Shown one piece after another: positions 1 through 8,309 of a DNA stretch of 64,000 nucleotides. Source of the DNA: B18-G4 sp032250805. Its GTDB lineage: Bacteria > Bacteroidota > Bacteroidia > Bacteroidales > B18-G4. Below the pieces are notes generated by a model. The model saw only the letters and a program-made list of their open reading frames with translations. It was not told the DNA's origin and made no database searches. The position numbers were made by a program, and so were the translations under genes. The stretch lies in NCBI GenBank assembly GCA_032250805.1, contig JAVVEM010000001.1, forward strand, positions 1 through 64,000, written 5' to 3'. Positions within the stretch are counted from its first letter, which is position 1, and every line of letters begins with the position of its first letter.

Positions 1-1759
1 CCAAATATTCCATTTCCCATTCAAAACCATCAGTTGTTTTAAGAAGTTTAGTGTTATTTAAGTGACTAGAAATATAATCATTATTCATAACTGCATATCC
101 TTGATTCTCATCAAGAAAGTAGAAATCTTCGATATCATATTCAGTATTTAGAGGCCACATTATCTCCTCCCAATGTTCTCCCTGGTCTGTACTTTTAAGA
201 ATAAATCCATCTTCACCTCCTATAAACCCAACAGCATTAGATGAGAAAATTACGGTTTTCAACTTTTTATCCGGAATGGTGTCTGCAATCCAATTGCTTC
301 CGCCATCATTAGTTCTGAAAATAAGTCCATTAAAAAATTCATTTATTATATGATAGTAACCAACCGCAACTCCAATATCGTTATTTATAAAATAAACTGA
401 GGTTAAACTACCATACCCAAAATTGAGATCAATCCAATCAATCCCACCATTTGTTGTTTTTAAAATAGTACCCTCACCTACAGTATAACCAATATCCGAG
501 TCTGAAAAAAATACAGAATTTAGGCAACCTGATGTTCCAGATACTTGATTTGTCCAGTTGACTCCACCATTTGTGGTTCTTAAAATTGTACCATTACAGC
601 CAACTGCTATGCCATTATTAAAATCTGTAAAATGAACTGAAGTTAAGTATGAATTAGTGCCAGAACTTTGTACTGACCAATTATCCCCACCATCAATTGT
701 TTTCAGGATAGTGCCATTTTCCCCAACAGAATAACCCGTGTTCGAAATTGGAAAACATCCCGAATTTAATTTGCTATCCGTTACAGTTAGATTTTGATAG
801 TTCCAGTTTACCCCTCCATCAGTTGTTTCCATTATTTTCCCGTACTCCCCAACTATAAACCCCAGATTTTGATTCTGAAAGCAAATGTAATTACCACCGT
901 AGCTGCCCACATTTGTCCATGTAACGCCGGCATCTGTTGTTTTAAGCAAGTCGTTTAAACCGACTATAAAACCTGTGTTTTGGTTTACAAATTCTATTGA
1001 TTTCAGGTTAAGCTCCTCTGGATATTGAACAGTCCAATCATCACCACCATTATATGTGCTAAGTATTATATCTTCGTAAACTCCATAACCAACAACATAT
1101 CCAGTATCAACGGAGGTGAAATAGACGGATCGATACCAGTAATTATTTTGGTCATTAATGTCAAACCAAGTCTCTCCTGCATCTATTGTCTTATAAATAG
1201 TACCATTTGGAATAGAACCTACAGCAAAACCTACATCTTCATTAACAAAATAGATGCACTGCAGCCGCGTGGATGGATCATAATTAACCTCTGTCCAGCT
1301 TTCACCACTATCAATGGTTTTATAAATTCGTCCCGATTCACTACAGATATAGCCCGTTTCAGGATTTGTAAAAAAAATCGATCTTGGCTTGTAAGGTTCA
1401 TTCAATTCAATCCAATCCTCGCCACCATTTGTAGTTTTGAGCAATGTTCCCGAACCACTATCCTCCATACCGGTAGCATATACAATGTTTTCATCGACAG
1501 CATATACCGATAGTAAATCAATAGTAGTTCCTGAATTTTGAACGATCCAGTTTTCGCCGCCATCAGTAGTTTTGATAATGGTCCCTACATTACCAACAGC
1601 ATAACCAACAGATTCGTTAGCGAATTTTACACAATGTAAATCATTACCTTGTGGTAACGGATTTTGCCATTCCCATGCATTTTGAGTAAACAAATAGCTT
1701 GAAAAAAACATAAAGCACATGGTCAAAATGGTTACTGTTAAAAAGTTTGATTTTTTCAT
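1..1759 (-). CDS. Secreted Ycf48/BNR-repeat protein, C-terminus cut by the window edge
   Basis: Reading the minus strand from the ATG at 1759 gives an open frame that runs off the left edge with no stop (about 586 residues seen). It opens with a typical signal peptide (MKKSNFLTVTILTM, then a hydrophobic stretch to about residue 25). The rest is about 13 repeats of some 40-50 residues, each with a TxDGGxxW-type motif (TTDGGENW, TTNGGEDW, TIDAGETW, TTNGGVNW) preceded by a GYAVG-type strand. This is the pattern of Ycf48-like / BNR beta-propeller repeats, common in secreted Bacteroidota proteins. A type IX sorting domain would be expected beyond the edge but cannot be seen. The substrate or partner is unknown. 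The neighbouring genes on the same strand are also secreted proteins. Confidence 0.85.
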   Translation of the reverse strand, partial: MKKSNFLTVTILTMCFMFFSSYLFTQNAWEWQNPLPQGNDLHCVKFANESVGYAVGNVGTIIKTTDGGENWIVQNSGTTIDLLSVYAVDENIVYATGMEDSGSGTLLKTTNGGEDWIELNEPYKPRSIFFTNPETGYICSESGRIYKTIDSGESWTEVNYDPSTRLQCIYFVNEDVGFAVGSIPNGTIYKTIDAGETWFDINDQNNYWYRSVYFTSVDTGYVVGYGVYEDIILSTYNGGDDWTVQYPEELNLKSIEFVNQNTGFIVGLNDLLKTTDAGVTWTNVGSYGGNYICFQNQNLGFIVGEYGKIMETTDGGVNWNYQNLTVTDSKLNSGCFPISNTGYSVGENGTILKTIDGGDNWSVQSSGTNSYLTSVHFTDFNNGIAVGCNGTILRTTNGGVNWTNQVSGTSGCLNSVFFSDSDIGYTVGEGTILKTTNGGIDWIDLNFGYGSLTSVYFINNDIGVAVGYYHIINEFFNGLIFRTNDGGSNWIADTIPDKKLKTVIFSSNAVGFIGGEDGFILKSTDQGEHWEEIMWPLNTEYDIEDFYFLDENQGYAVMNNDYISSHLNNTKLLKTTDGFEWEMEYL

Positions 1760-1828
1760 GATAGTATTTATTTGGTTGACATTGTTTATTGCTTGCATAT
1801 AACTCATGTATACCATCCATCATTAACC

Positions 1829-1985
1829 CACACTGAATGATGAGATCCAAATGATGAGTTATTAGTAAAGATTGGTACTGATGAGAATTGATTGATTATT
1901 ACCCGAATATCTTCATTACCAATCAAAACGAATCATTAGGATCTAATCATTAATCATTCAAAGAACTAGCGTTTCACAAACTTCT
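1829..1985. repeat. 157-bp duplicated 3' element, copy A
   Basis: This copy is nearly identical to 4294-4450. It covers the last codons and stop of the LRR-like gene and its 3' flank. The core (1835-1959) is an imperfect inverted repeat: GAATGAT and GATTGGTA on the left face TACCAATC and ATCATTC on the right, around a loop of roughly 25 nt. It could work as a terminator or mRNA-stabilising hairpin, or be a small palindromic mobile element. Confidence 0.8.
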
Positions 1986-4212
1986 GCCGTACCACCCCAT
2001 CCTTCAGCCTTGCCTCGAGGATGTATAAACCAACGGGAAGATTTGATATGTCAATGGGATCATCACCCCATATTTTATCAATAAGCATTTGCCCATAATT
2101 ATTATAAATGCAAATCTCAACTATACTCATATCCATATCGGAATTGAGAAATATATGGTCAGAGGAAGGATTGGGAATTATGGTTAAGTTGTGTGTTAGA
2201 ATCTCTGCCGGGATCCCTACCCAGGCACAGGCCTCTATCACTTCTCCTTCGCTGTTGCAACCTTCGGCATTATTTGCAATAGTATTGCCTCCACCATCGA
2301 GCAGGTACTGGCAAACACTGAGCACTTCACATTCCGATAGCAGATCATTGTTTTCAATCAAGAGGTTAGAAATACCGTTCGGGTTAATATGGTCAAGGCC
2401 ACTAAGGCTTTCCAATGCATGATTTTCCTGCACCATAATCCAGGTTAATCCTGTAAGATTCATCAATGCGGAGATGTCCTCTAATGCAGCATTGTCGATC
2501 AGACAAAGGCCATTTCCATTCTCACTCAAGCCGTCAATACCATACAAGCCTTCCAGCCCTTCAAGAGTATGCAGACTGTCGGTATGCTCGATATCGAGTC
2601 CGTCGCCGATATAATGGAGGCTAGACAGGGCTTGCAGGCTCTCAATCTTTTCAGCCCAAATGGATACTAAATCTCCTACATATGCAAGATTATCCAGGCC
2701 ATTTAGTGAGATAAGGGAGGGGTTTATCCGGATCCAGAGCTGACCCATAATTGTATCCAGTTGATTAAAGCCGGCGAGATCTTGCAGGGAATCATTAAAC
2801 ATGATATATAGCTGCCCTCTTAATTTCTCCAGACTACCGAAACTATTGATTGTTTTCAGTGAAGGATTGTAATTGATCGAGATATCCTTTACCGATGCGA
2901 GGCTTATCATGCCCTGCAGATCGCTCATCGATGCATTGTACTCAATTACGATATCTGTGCCGACAGAAACCAGACTTTCAAAACCATTCAGGTTGGGAAG
3001 CATAGCATTTTCTTTTATCTGAAGTTGGGTACCGATGGAAACCAGGCTATCCAGCCCATCAAAGCTTTCCAGAACATCATTTCCGATGGCAATCAGATAC
3101 CCATAAATATTCGTCAGGTTTTCCAACCCACACAGGTCACTTAAGAGGGGGTTATGCTCAATAAGCAGTCCATGGAAAACAGGATGAGGATCATTGAGGC
3201 CTTGAAGATTGAGCAGAGAGTCATTATGAGATAATCTTAAAGAGTTACCAATAAAAGAAAGCTTATCCAGGCCTTGCAGATTCATCAGTCTGTTGTTGAA
3301 AGATATTTCCAAATCGGCCCCAACAGTTAACAGGTTTTCCAGGCCATTGAGGCTTGTAAGTGAATTATTCCCACCAATACTAAGGCTTCCACCAATGTTA
3401 ATTAGCATCTCAATGCCTGTCAGGTCAGAGAGGTTATCATTGGAACCAATAATCAAATCACCATTAATTTTTTCCAGGTTTTCCAGCCCAAATAGATTTT
3501 CCAGATTATCGTTTAGCTCTATATATAGTGAGCTGCCAAGTGAATCAAGGCTATTGAGTCCCACCAAGGATTCAAGCAGCTCGTTTGCGTAGATAATAAC
3601 CAATCCCGACACATGATTCAACCCATTTAAGCCCTGCAGATTTATGAGCGATGCATTTCCCGAAATCCAAAGTTCATTGCCGATCGAGCTAAGTTGATTC
3701 AGCCCGGAGAGGTCAGACAGCAAGGGATTAGAAATTACAGATACATATGCCCCGACATATGACAGGCTGTCCAGGCCCCGTAATGTGGGCAGTATACCGT
3801 TGCCACAAATTCGCAATCCCTGACCTATGGTTTTCAGGTTCTTCAGGCCGGTTATACTGATCAGGGCAGGATTCCCATAAGGAAAACCCGGATAAACCAC
3901 TTTACCAATACTTAGCTCTTCCCCTACTTCCGTTAGATTTTCCAGGCCATGTAATGATTGAAGACTGTCATTACCGTAAATTGAAAGGGATCCACCAATA
4001 TAGGTAATGGCATTCAACGCGCTAAGGTCCTTTATGTCAGGGCCAAAAATATCAACATGACCTTCTATCTCCGAACAATTAGGATAATTAATTGGGAATG
4101 AATCGATCTCTGCCTGGGTCGAAAAACTGATTCCTTCTGGGAGACAGGATTGGGAAAGCAGGCTATATGCCAGGCCAAGCAGTAATGCGGTGATAGATAT
4201 TTTTATTTTCAT
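1966..4212 (-). CDS. Secreted leucine-rich-repeat-like protein with type IX sorting domain
   Basis: The 748-residue product starts with a signal peptide (MKIKISITALLLGLAYSLLS). It then has some 25 copies of a 22-24 residue repeat of the form L.GL..L..IG..L.I..N..L, from about residue 55 to 640. This resembles the receptor L-domain / LRR-like repeats found in Bacteroidota surface proteins. The last 75 or so residues are a type A sorting domain (IIPNPSSD, then NLPVGLYILEARL, ending KFVKR), so the protein should be exported by the Por/type IX system and attached to or released from the cell surface. The binding partner is unknown. The 3' end lies inside a duplicated 157-bp element shared with the next gene. 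Confidence 0.88.
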   Translation of the reverse strand: MKIKISITALLLGLAYSLLSQSCLPEGISFSTQAEIDSFPINYPNCSEIEGHVDIFGPDIKDLSALNAITYIGGSLSIYGNDSLQSLHGLENLTEVGEELSIGKVVYPGFPYGNPALISITGLKNLKTIGQGLRICGNGILPTLRGLDSLSYVGAYVSVISNPLLSDLSGLNQLSSIGNELWISGNASLINLQGLNGLNHVSGLVIIYANELLESLVGLNSLDSLGSSLYIELNDNLENLFGLENLEKINGDLIIGSNDNLSDLTGIEMLINIGGSLSIGGNNSLTSLNGLENLLTVGADLEISFNNRLMNLQGLDKLSFIGNSLRLSHNDSLLNLQGLNDPHPVFHGLLIEHNPLLSDLCGLENLTNIYGYLIAIGNDVLESFDGLDSLVSIGTQLQIKENAMLPNLNGFESLVSVGTDIVIEYNASMSDLQGMISLASVKDISINYNPSLKTINSFGSLEKLRGQLYIMFNDSLQDLAGFNQLDTIMGQLWIRINPSLISLNGLDNLAYVGDLVSIWAEKIESLQALSSLHYIGDGLDIEHTDSLHTLEGLEGLYGIDGLSENGNGLCLIDNAALEDISALMNLTGLTWIMVQENHALESLSGLDHINPNGISNLLIENNDLLSECEVLSVCQYLLDGGGNTIANNAEGCNSEGEVIEACAWVGIPAEILTHNLTIIPNPSSDHIFLNSDMDMSIVEICIYNNYGQMLIDKIWGDDPIDISNLPVGLYILEARLKDGVVRQKFVKR

Positions 4213-4293
4213 GGTTTATTCGGTATGTGGTTCACAGGACGCAGGACGGGGAATTCTTGACTCATGAAAACCATCCATTATTCATAATCAAAT

Positions 4294-4450
4294 CACACTG
4301 AATGATGAGATCCAAATGATGAGTTATTAGTAAAGATTGGTACTGATGAGTGTTGATTGATAATTACCCGAATATCTTCATTACCAATCCAAACTAATCA
4401 ATAGGATCTAATCATTAATCATTCAAAGAACTAGCGTTTCACAAACTTCT
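4294..4450. repeat. 157-bp duplicated 3' element, copy B
   Basis: This is the second copy of the element at 1829-1985, at the 3' end of the beta-lactamase-family gene. It again includes the final codons (FVKR and stop). The inverted-repeat core is 4300-4424. The copies differ at a few positions only, for example around the loop and in the run before GGATC. Confidence 0.8.
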
Positions 4451-5801
4451 TCCGTGCCACTCCTTCCTCCAGTTTTGCTTCGAGGATATAGATGCCGGAA
4501 GGCAAGGTTGAGACATCAATTTCATTCATCTTTCCATTCAGATGAAGAACGATCTGCCCTGACTGGTTATACATCATTGTTTCTTTCAGGATGTGTTCTC
4601 CATCTATCATCAGATGAATAACATCTCTTGCCGGATTTGGATAAATACGTAAACCAATAACCGCAGGATCATGGTCATCATCAATCTTAGTGGCCAACAC
4701 ATAATTGAATAAATATTCCACGATTGGATCGACATATTGTTCCGAATTTGATAAAATTACCACTCCGCTGCTCTCCTCCTTGCAGAAGTAAAACTGTGCT
4801 GCATAACCCAGGGTACTCCCACCATTGTGCCCCCATACAGTTCGGGATCCAAGATCAGTTCTTTGAAACATACCAAGTCCGGTGAGTCCGTATGAACTGG
4901 ACCAACCCGGGTTTTGGACAGTGGACATAGAATCAATCGCATCAGATGATAATATATTCAAGCCATTAAACCACCCACCATTTAACAGCATGATATTAAA
5001 ATTTGCAAGTTCCAGTGCTGTTGTGCGAAAGGAAACTCCAGGATAACCTGCAGTGCCAATATGAAAATTTGGTGAAAAAGCACCACCTGAATATGTATAA
5101 CCTATAGCCAGGTTATCAAGGTTCAATTCATCCAGAAACCATGCTGAATTATCCATCTCCAGCGGACTTAGCATTGAGTCTCTGGCATATTGATTAAACG
5201 TAATCCCGGTAAGCGGTTCAGCCAAAAATCCCAGTAAAGCGATCCCTACATTGGAATAATGGTAGGTAGTGCCGGGAGTTAAATTATAATAATTATTAAT
5301 TACGTAATGTGTTCCCCCGGGACATAAGTAATTTTCCAGAAATGAAGCCAGGGACTCCGTGGGATCTCCTAATACAATATAATTTTCTATCATCCAATCT
5401 CTTATACTTGATGTATGTGTCATGAGCATGCGTGGAGTAATACTGTCGATATCATTATATGGGTTGGTGACCTGAAATGATATGATATCGTTAAGGTTTT
5501 GTTCCAAACCCAGGAATTGTTCATCCCACAACTGCATAACGCATGAAGTCGTAATAGTCTTTCCGATTGAAAAAACATTGAACAAGGTTGAATCATGCAC
5601 CGGAAGGCTGTCTTCAAGATTCATATACCCGTAACTATTGTGCCAAAAGACAGAATCATCCTTCACAATCACGGCCGATAGGCCCGGTACATGAAAGATT
5701 TCCATCTGTTCCAGGATGAATTCATCAAGGTCAGAACGGTCCTGGGGAAGCGCAATGTTAAGCAACATTGCTGCCAATAAGAAAACTGATAATTTTTTCA
5801 T
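4431..5801 (-). CDS. Secreted serine hydrolase, beta-lactamase (class C) family, with type IX sorting domain
   Basis: The start is placed at 5801 (MKKLSVFLLAAM), which gives a clean signal peptide; the open frame reaches to 5852 but those residues are not signal-like. The family hallmarks are present: SxxK as S78-IG-K81, a YSN motif near residue 182 (HYSNVGIALLG) and a C-terminal HNGG near residue 322. This fits the penicillin-binding-protein-like / class C esterase family (D-aminopeptidase, esterase or transpeptidase-like activity); true beta-lactamase activity is not implied. Residues from about 380 form a type IX sorting domain (YPNPARDVIHL, LPSGIYILEAKL, ending KFVKR). The sorting domain resembles that of the LRR-like protein downstream. 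Confidence 0.88.
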   Translation of the reverse strand: MKKLSVFLLAAMLLNIALPQDRSDLDEFILEQMEIFHVPGLSAVIVKDDSVFWHNSYGYMNLEDSLPVHDSTLFNVFSIGKTITTSCVMQLWDEQFLGLEQNLNDIISFQVTNPYNDIDSITPRMLMTHTSSIRDWMIENYIVLGDPTESLASFLENYLCPGGTHYVINNYYNLTPGTTYHYSNVGIALLGFLAEPLTGITFNQYARDSMLSPLEMDNSAWFLDELNLDNLAIGYTYSGGAFSPNFHIGTAGYPGVSFRTTALELANFNIMLLNGGWFNGLNILSSDAIDSMSTVQNPGWSSSYGLTGLGMFQRTDLGSRTVWGHNGGSTLGYAAQFYFCKEESSGVVILSNSEQYVDPIVEYLFNYVLATKIDDDHDPAVIGLRIYPNPARDVIHLMIDGEHILKETMMYNQSGQIVLHLNGKMNEIDVSTLPSGIYILEAKLEEGVARKKFVKR

Positions 5802-5891
5802 GATCATTATTTTTTTTAATTGTTTTATGGTTAGAAACCGGGGACCGGGCATCAGGTGATAGCCTGTCGCCTATAGCCCAACGCCCACTGC

Positions 5892-6338
5892 CTATAAAAG
5901 AAAGAACACCACCATCACCACCATGGCGATCAGCAGGCGCAGCTGCAGGCTGAGGTGCAGCATGCCCCCTGGCTCCCGCCTCAGGACGATGGCATTGGTC
6001 AGTATACCTGTAAAGGCCGCTGCCATCCCGGCGATAAATACCGGCAGGTGGTTCCTGTCCATCAGCATCAGCATGAGGATCCCCGCCAGTGCGATCAGCA
6101 TCACGGCATTATTCAGCCAGCCAAAGTAACATACCGCCACAGTTCTTCTCCGGTGCCCGTTCCGTATGATCCGTACCAGGTAAACCCACGCAAGGCCGAA
6201 CGATGCCAGCAGTACCGCCAGCATGCCAATGACCTCGCTTACCCCCATCAGGAGCACACCCACGGCAACGCAAATGCCCAGGCCGACCTCCTGCACCATG
6301 AACGGCTCTTCAATATCTGTATTCTGATGTTTCGACAT
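5892..6338 (-). CDS. Small membrane protein of unknown function
   Basis: This 148-residue protein is not recognised. It has four to five hydrophobic segments (about residues 18-36, 38-56, 70-92, 97-117 and 130-148) separated by a short basic loop (IRNGHRRRT). Unlike its neighbours it has no signal peptide and no sorting domain. It lies between two type IX cargo genes on the same strand. The DNA is richer in G+C than the flanking genes. The function cannot be inferred. Confidence 0.65.
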   Translation of the reverse strand: MSKHQNTDIEEPFMVQEVGLGICVAVGVLLMGVSEVIGMLAVLLASFGLAWVYLVRIIRNGHRRRTVAVCYFGWLNNAVMLIALAGILMLMLMDRNHLPVFIAGMAAAFTGILTNAIVLRREPGGMLHLSLQLRLLIAMVVMVVFFLL

Positions 6339-6360
6339 CGGCGGAGAGGGGTGTGGTTTG

Positions 6361-6392
6361 TTTCAGTGTTTCAGTGTTTCAGTGTTTCAGTG
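6361..6392. repeat. Tandem repeat, four copies of TTTCAGTG
   Basis: Four perfect 8-bp units lie in the spacer upstream of the small membrane protein gene. Confidence 0.95.
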
Positions 6393-6428
6393 TTAACTCA
6401 ACGTAAGCCACATGGGTGGAGATCCCTC

Positions 6429-6496
6429 TCCCGAAGTCTCTGGATCGGGATTAGTTCGATTGTGCCTTTTCATTTCGCTGCGCTCATTAAAAGGCA
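6429..6496. repeat. Two adjacent inverted repeats
   Basis: TCCCGA at 6429-6434 pairs with TCGGGA at 6445-6450. TGCCTTTT at 6463-6470 pairs with AAAAGGCA at 6489-6496. They lie in the spacer just past the 3' end of the beta-helix gene and may act as terminator or palindromic repeat elements. Confidence 0.6.
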
Positions 6497-6556
6497 GTCT
6501 CGCTAACTTTAGTCACCATAGCTCACTCTAGATCACTTTAGTCACTTCTTCCGGTC

Positions 6557-8065
6557 TCATCGCTTCACCAGTTTCCCCGTGGCTATCCTGTTGCCGGCCT
6601 GCAGCCTGAGGAGATACATCCCGGGCGGCAGGTGGGTGGCGTTGTACTTGACGGCTTCACCGTTCACCGGTAATTCGTCGACCTTGTTCCCTGTCATGTC
6701 GAAGACCGACAAGCGGGCATCCAGGCTACCAGCACCCGGAAGCCAGCTTATAATCTCGACCTCTTCCCTTGCCGGGTTCGGCCAGCAGTACAATTCCGGA
6801 CGATCCGCCGGATCCAATGCTTCCGCTATCCCTATGCCGGTCTGATCGAAGTAATACGCTCCCATATCGCTCCTCGTACCATCGGGATCGAGGATGGTAT
6901 CCACACCCGCATCGATGCAGGGCGAGACCATGGTGAGGAAAAAGTTGGCGGCGGTGGTATCTTCAAACTCCGGATAGGCATCGATGTTTGACTTCCATTC
7001 GCAAAGGCTATGAAAGCCGGCGATGGAATCCTGCCCGTATTGTATATCATTATTGAAAAAATCGGGGATGCAAATGGTATCATTATTGCAGAACTGGCTG
7101 CCTGTTTCTGATGTGTTATCCCAGAAAATATTATTGATCAGCCTCGGACAACATTCCTCCTGGTTATGAATGGCACCGCCACTGAGGACGGCATGGTTTT
7201 TTACAAATGTGTTGTTCAGGAATACCGGGTTGCAGTCTACTTCAAGAAATATAGCCCCTCCCATTTGCATGGCAATATTATCATCAAACAGGTTATGTGA
7301 AACAAGGGGGTGGCTGTTATCATATATGGATATGGCACCGCCCCTCTGGTTGGCCCTGTTCTCGATAAACGTATTATTGATGACCGGCCCGTCGCACATT
7401 GTCCAGATCTGTATGGCCCCACCCTCGTAGGTGGCACGGTTGGCATAGAAATAATTCTGGCTGATCAGGGGATCGGAGTCGTTCCAAACCATGATACCCC
7501 CACCGTAGATCGAACGATTATTGATGAAGCTGTTGTTGCGTATGATCCCGTCAAATCCTCCCAGGGCAATGGCGCCTCCGGCCGCCTGGGACCCGTTATA
7601 GGCCACATTATCACTGAAGGTGCAATGCTCGATCCGAACCCTGTCGAAATCCTGGATGGCAAGACCAGTTCCGCAATTGGTGGGCCAATCGCCTGAACCA
7701 CGTCCTTTTTCAAACCGGCAATAAGTAAACAACATGCTGTCGGTGATATTGGTATCCGTGTATATTTTCAAGCCCCTGTGCCCGCCATAGCCGATAGCAG
7801 TAAAAATAATGGAATCCGTTTCATTCCCCTGGCAATCGATGAGACCATGAATATTAAAGATGTATGTTCCCTGGAACTCCACCACTACACCAGCATCTAT
7901 GATGAGGGTGCAATCTGCGGGTACCATGATATCCCCTTCAACGAGGTAAGGCGAACCGGTTGCGGTCCAGTTGCCGTAAACATCACCTGCGGGAACGGGG
8001 GTCTGCGCCCTCAGCATTCCCGTCGTGATGAACATACCGAATAATAAAGTAAAGATTTTTTTCAT
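6557..8065 (-). CDS. Secreted right-handed beta-helix protein with type IX sorting domain
   Basis: The 502-residue product has a signal peptide (MKKIFTLLFGMFITTGMLRAQ). From about residue 60 to 330 it shows parallel beta-helix rungs with the recurring pattern GGAI....N..P.I..N.F..N (for example GGAISIYDNSHPLVSHNLF), as in pectate-lyase-like or NosD-like folds. A stretch reading SPCIDAGVDTILDPDGTRSDMGAYYF (about 385-410) is the common end of such Bacteroidota repeat proteins. A sorting domain follows (CWPNPAREEVEI, LPPGMYLLRLQ, ending KLVKR). No catalytic triad is evident, so it may be an adhesin or carbohydrate-binding surface protein rather than a lyase. Confidence 0.87.
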   Translation of the reverse strand: MKKIFTLLFGMFITTGMLRAQTPVPAGDVYGNWTATGSPYLVEGDIMVPADCTLIIDAGVVVEFQGTYIFNIHGLIDCQGNETDSIIFTAIGYGGHRGLKIYTDTNITDSMLFTYCRFEKGRGSGDWPTNCGTGLAIQDFDRVRIEHCTFSDNVAYNGSQAAGGAIALGGFDGIIRNNSFINNRSIYGGGIMVWNDSDPLISQNYFYANRATYEGGAIQIWTMCDGPVINNTFIENRANQRGGAISIYDNSHPLVSHNLFDDNIAMQMGGAIFLEVDCNPVFLNNTFVKNHAVLSGGAIHNQEECCPRLINNIFWDNTSETGSQFCNNDTICIPDFFNNDIQYGQDSIAGFHSLCEWKSNIDAYPEFEDTTAANFFLTMVSPCIDAGVDTILDPDGTRSDMGAYYFDQTGIGIAEALDPADRPELYCWPNPAREEVEIISWLPGAGSLDARLSVFDMTGNKVDELPVNGEAVKYNATHLPPGMYLLRLQAGNRIATGKLVKR

Positions 8066-8251
8066 ATCTCCTGGTTTTTGGGTTTGTACTTTTTGTCAAC
8101 CTAAAAATACAATACCCTCCGACCGGATATGGGAAGAATGTATGAACGCGCCGTTTTGGGGGCTGAACGCCGGGATTTTTCTTCTGAACGCAATGCTGCC
8201 TTCAGAAAAGGAGCATTCATTGGATCCTTTGCCTGAGTGATCAGTGATCAT

Positions 8252-8301
8252 ATTCTAATGCCTATTGATCCCAATCTCCACTAATCAATAATCATTAGGA
8301 T
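8252..8301. terminator. Inverted repeat at the 3' end of the sensor kinase gene
   Basis: An 18-nt arm (8252-8269, ATTCTAATGCCTATTGAT) faces its near complement (8284-8301) with three mismatches and a 14-nt loop, just past the kinase stop on the minus strand. Its sequence resembles the right arm of the 157-bp element at 1829 and 4294. A terminator or palindromic repeat is likely. Confidence 0.5.
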
Positions 8302-8309
8302 ATCATCAA

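Noticed and set aside
1025..1513. 162-residue plus-strand open frame
   Set aside because: It lies antisense to the Ycf48-repeat gene, whose minus-strand reading gives regular repeats and a signal peptide.
7310..7696. 128-residue plus-strand open frame inside the beta-helix gene
   Set aside because: The minus strand encodes a coherent exported beta-helix with a sorting domain; the plus-strand frame is a shadow.
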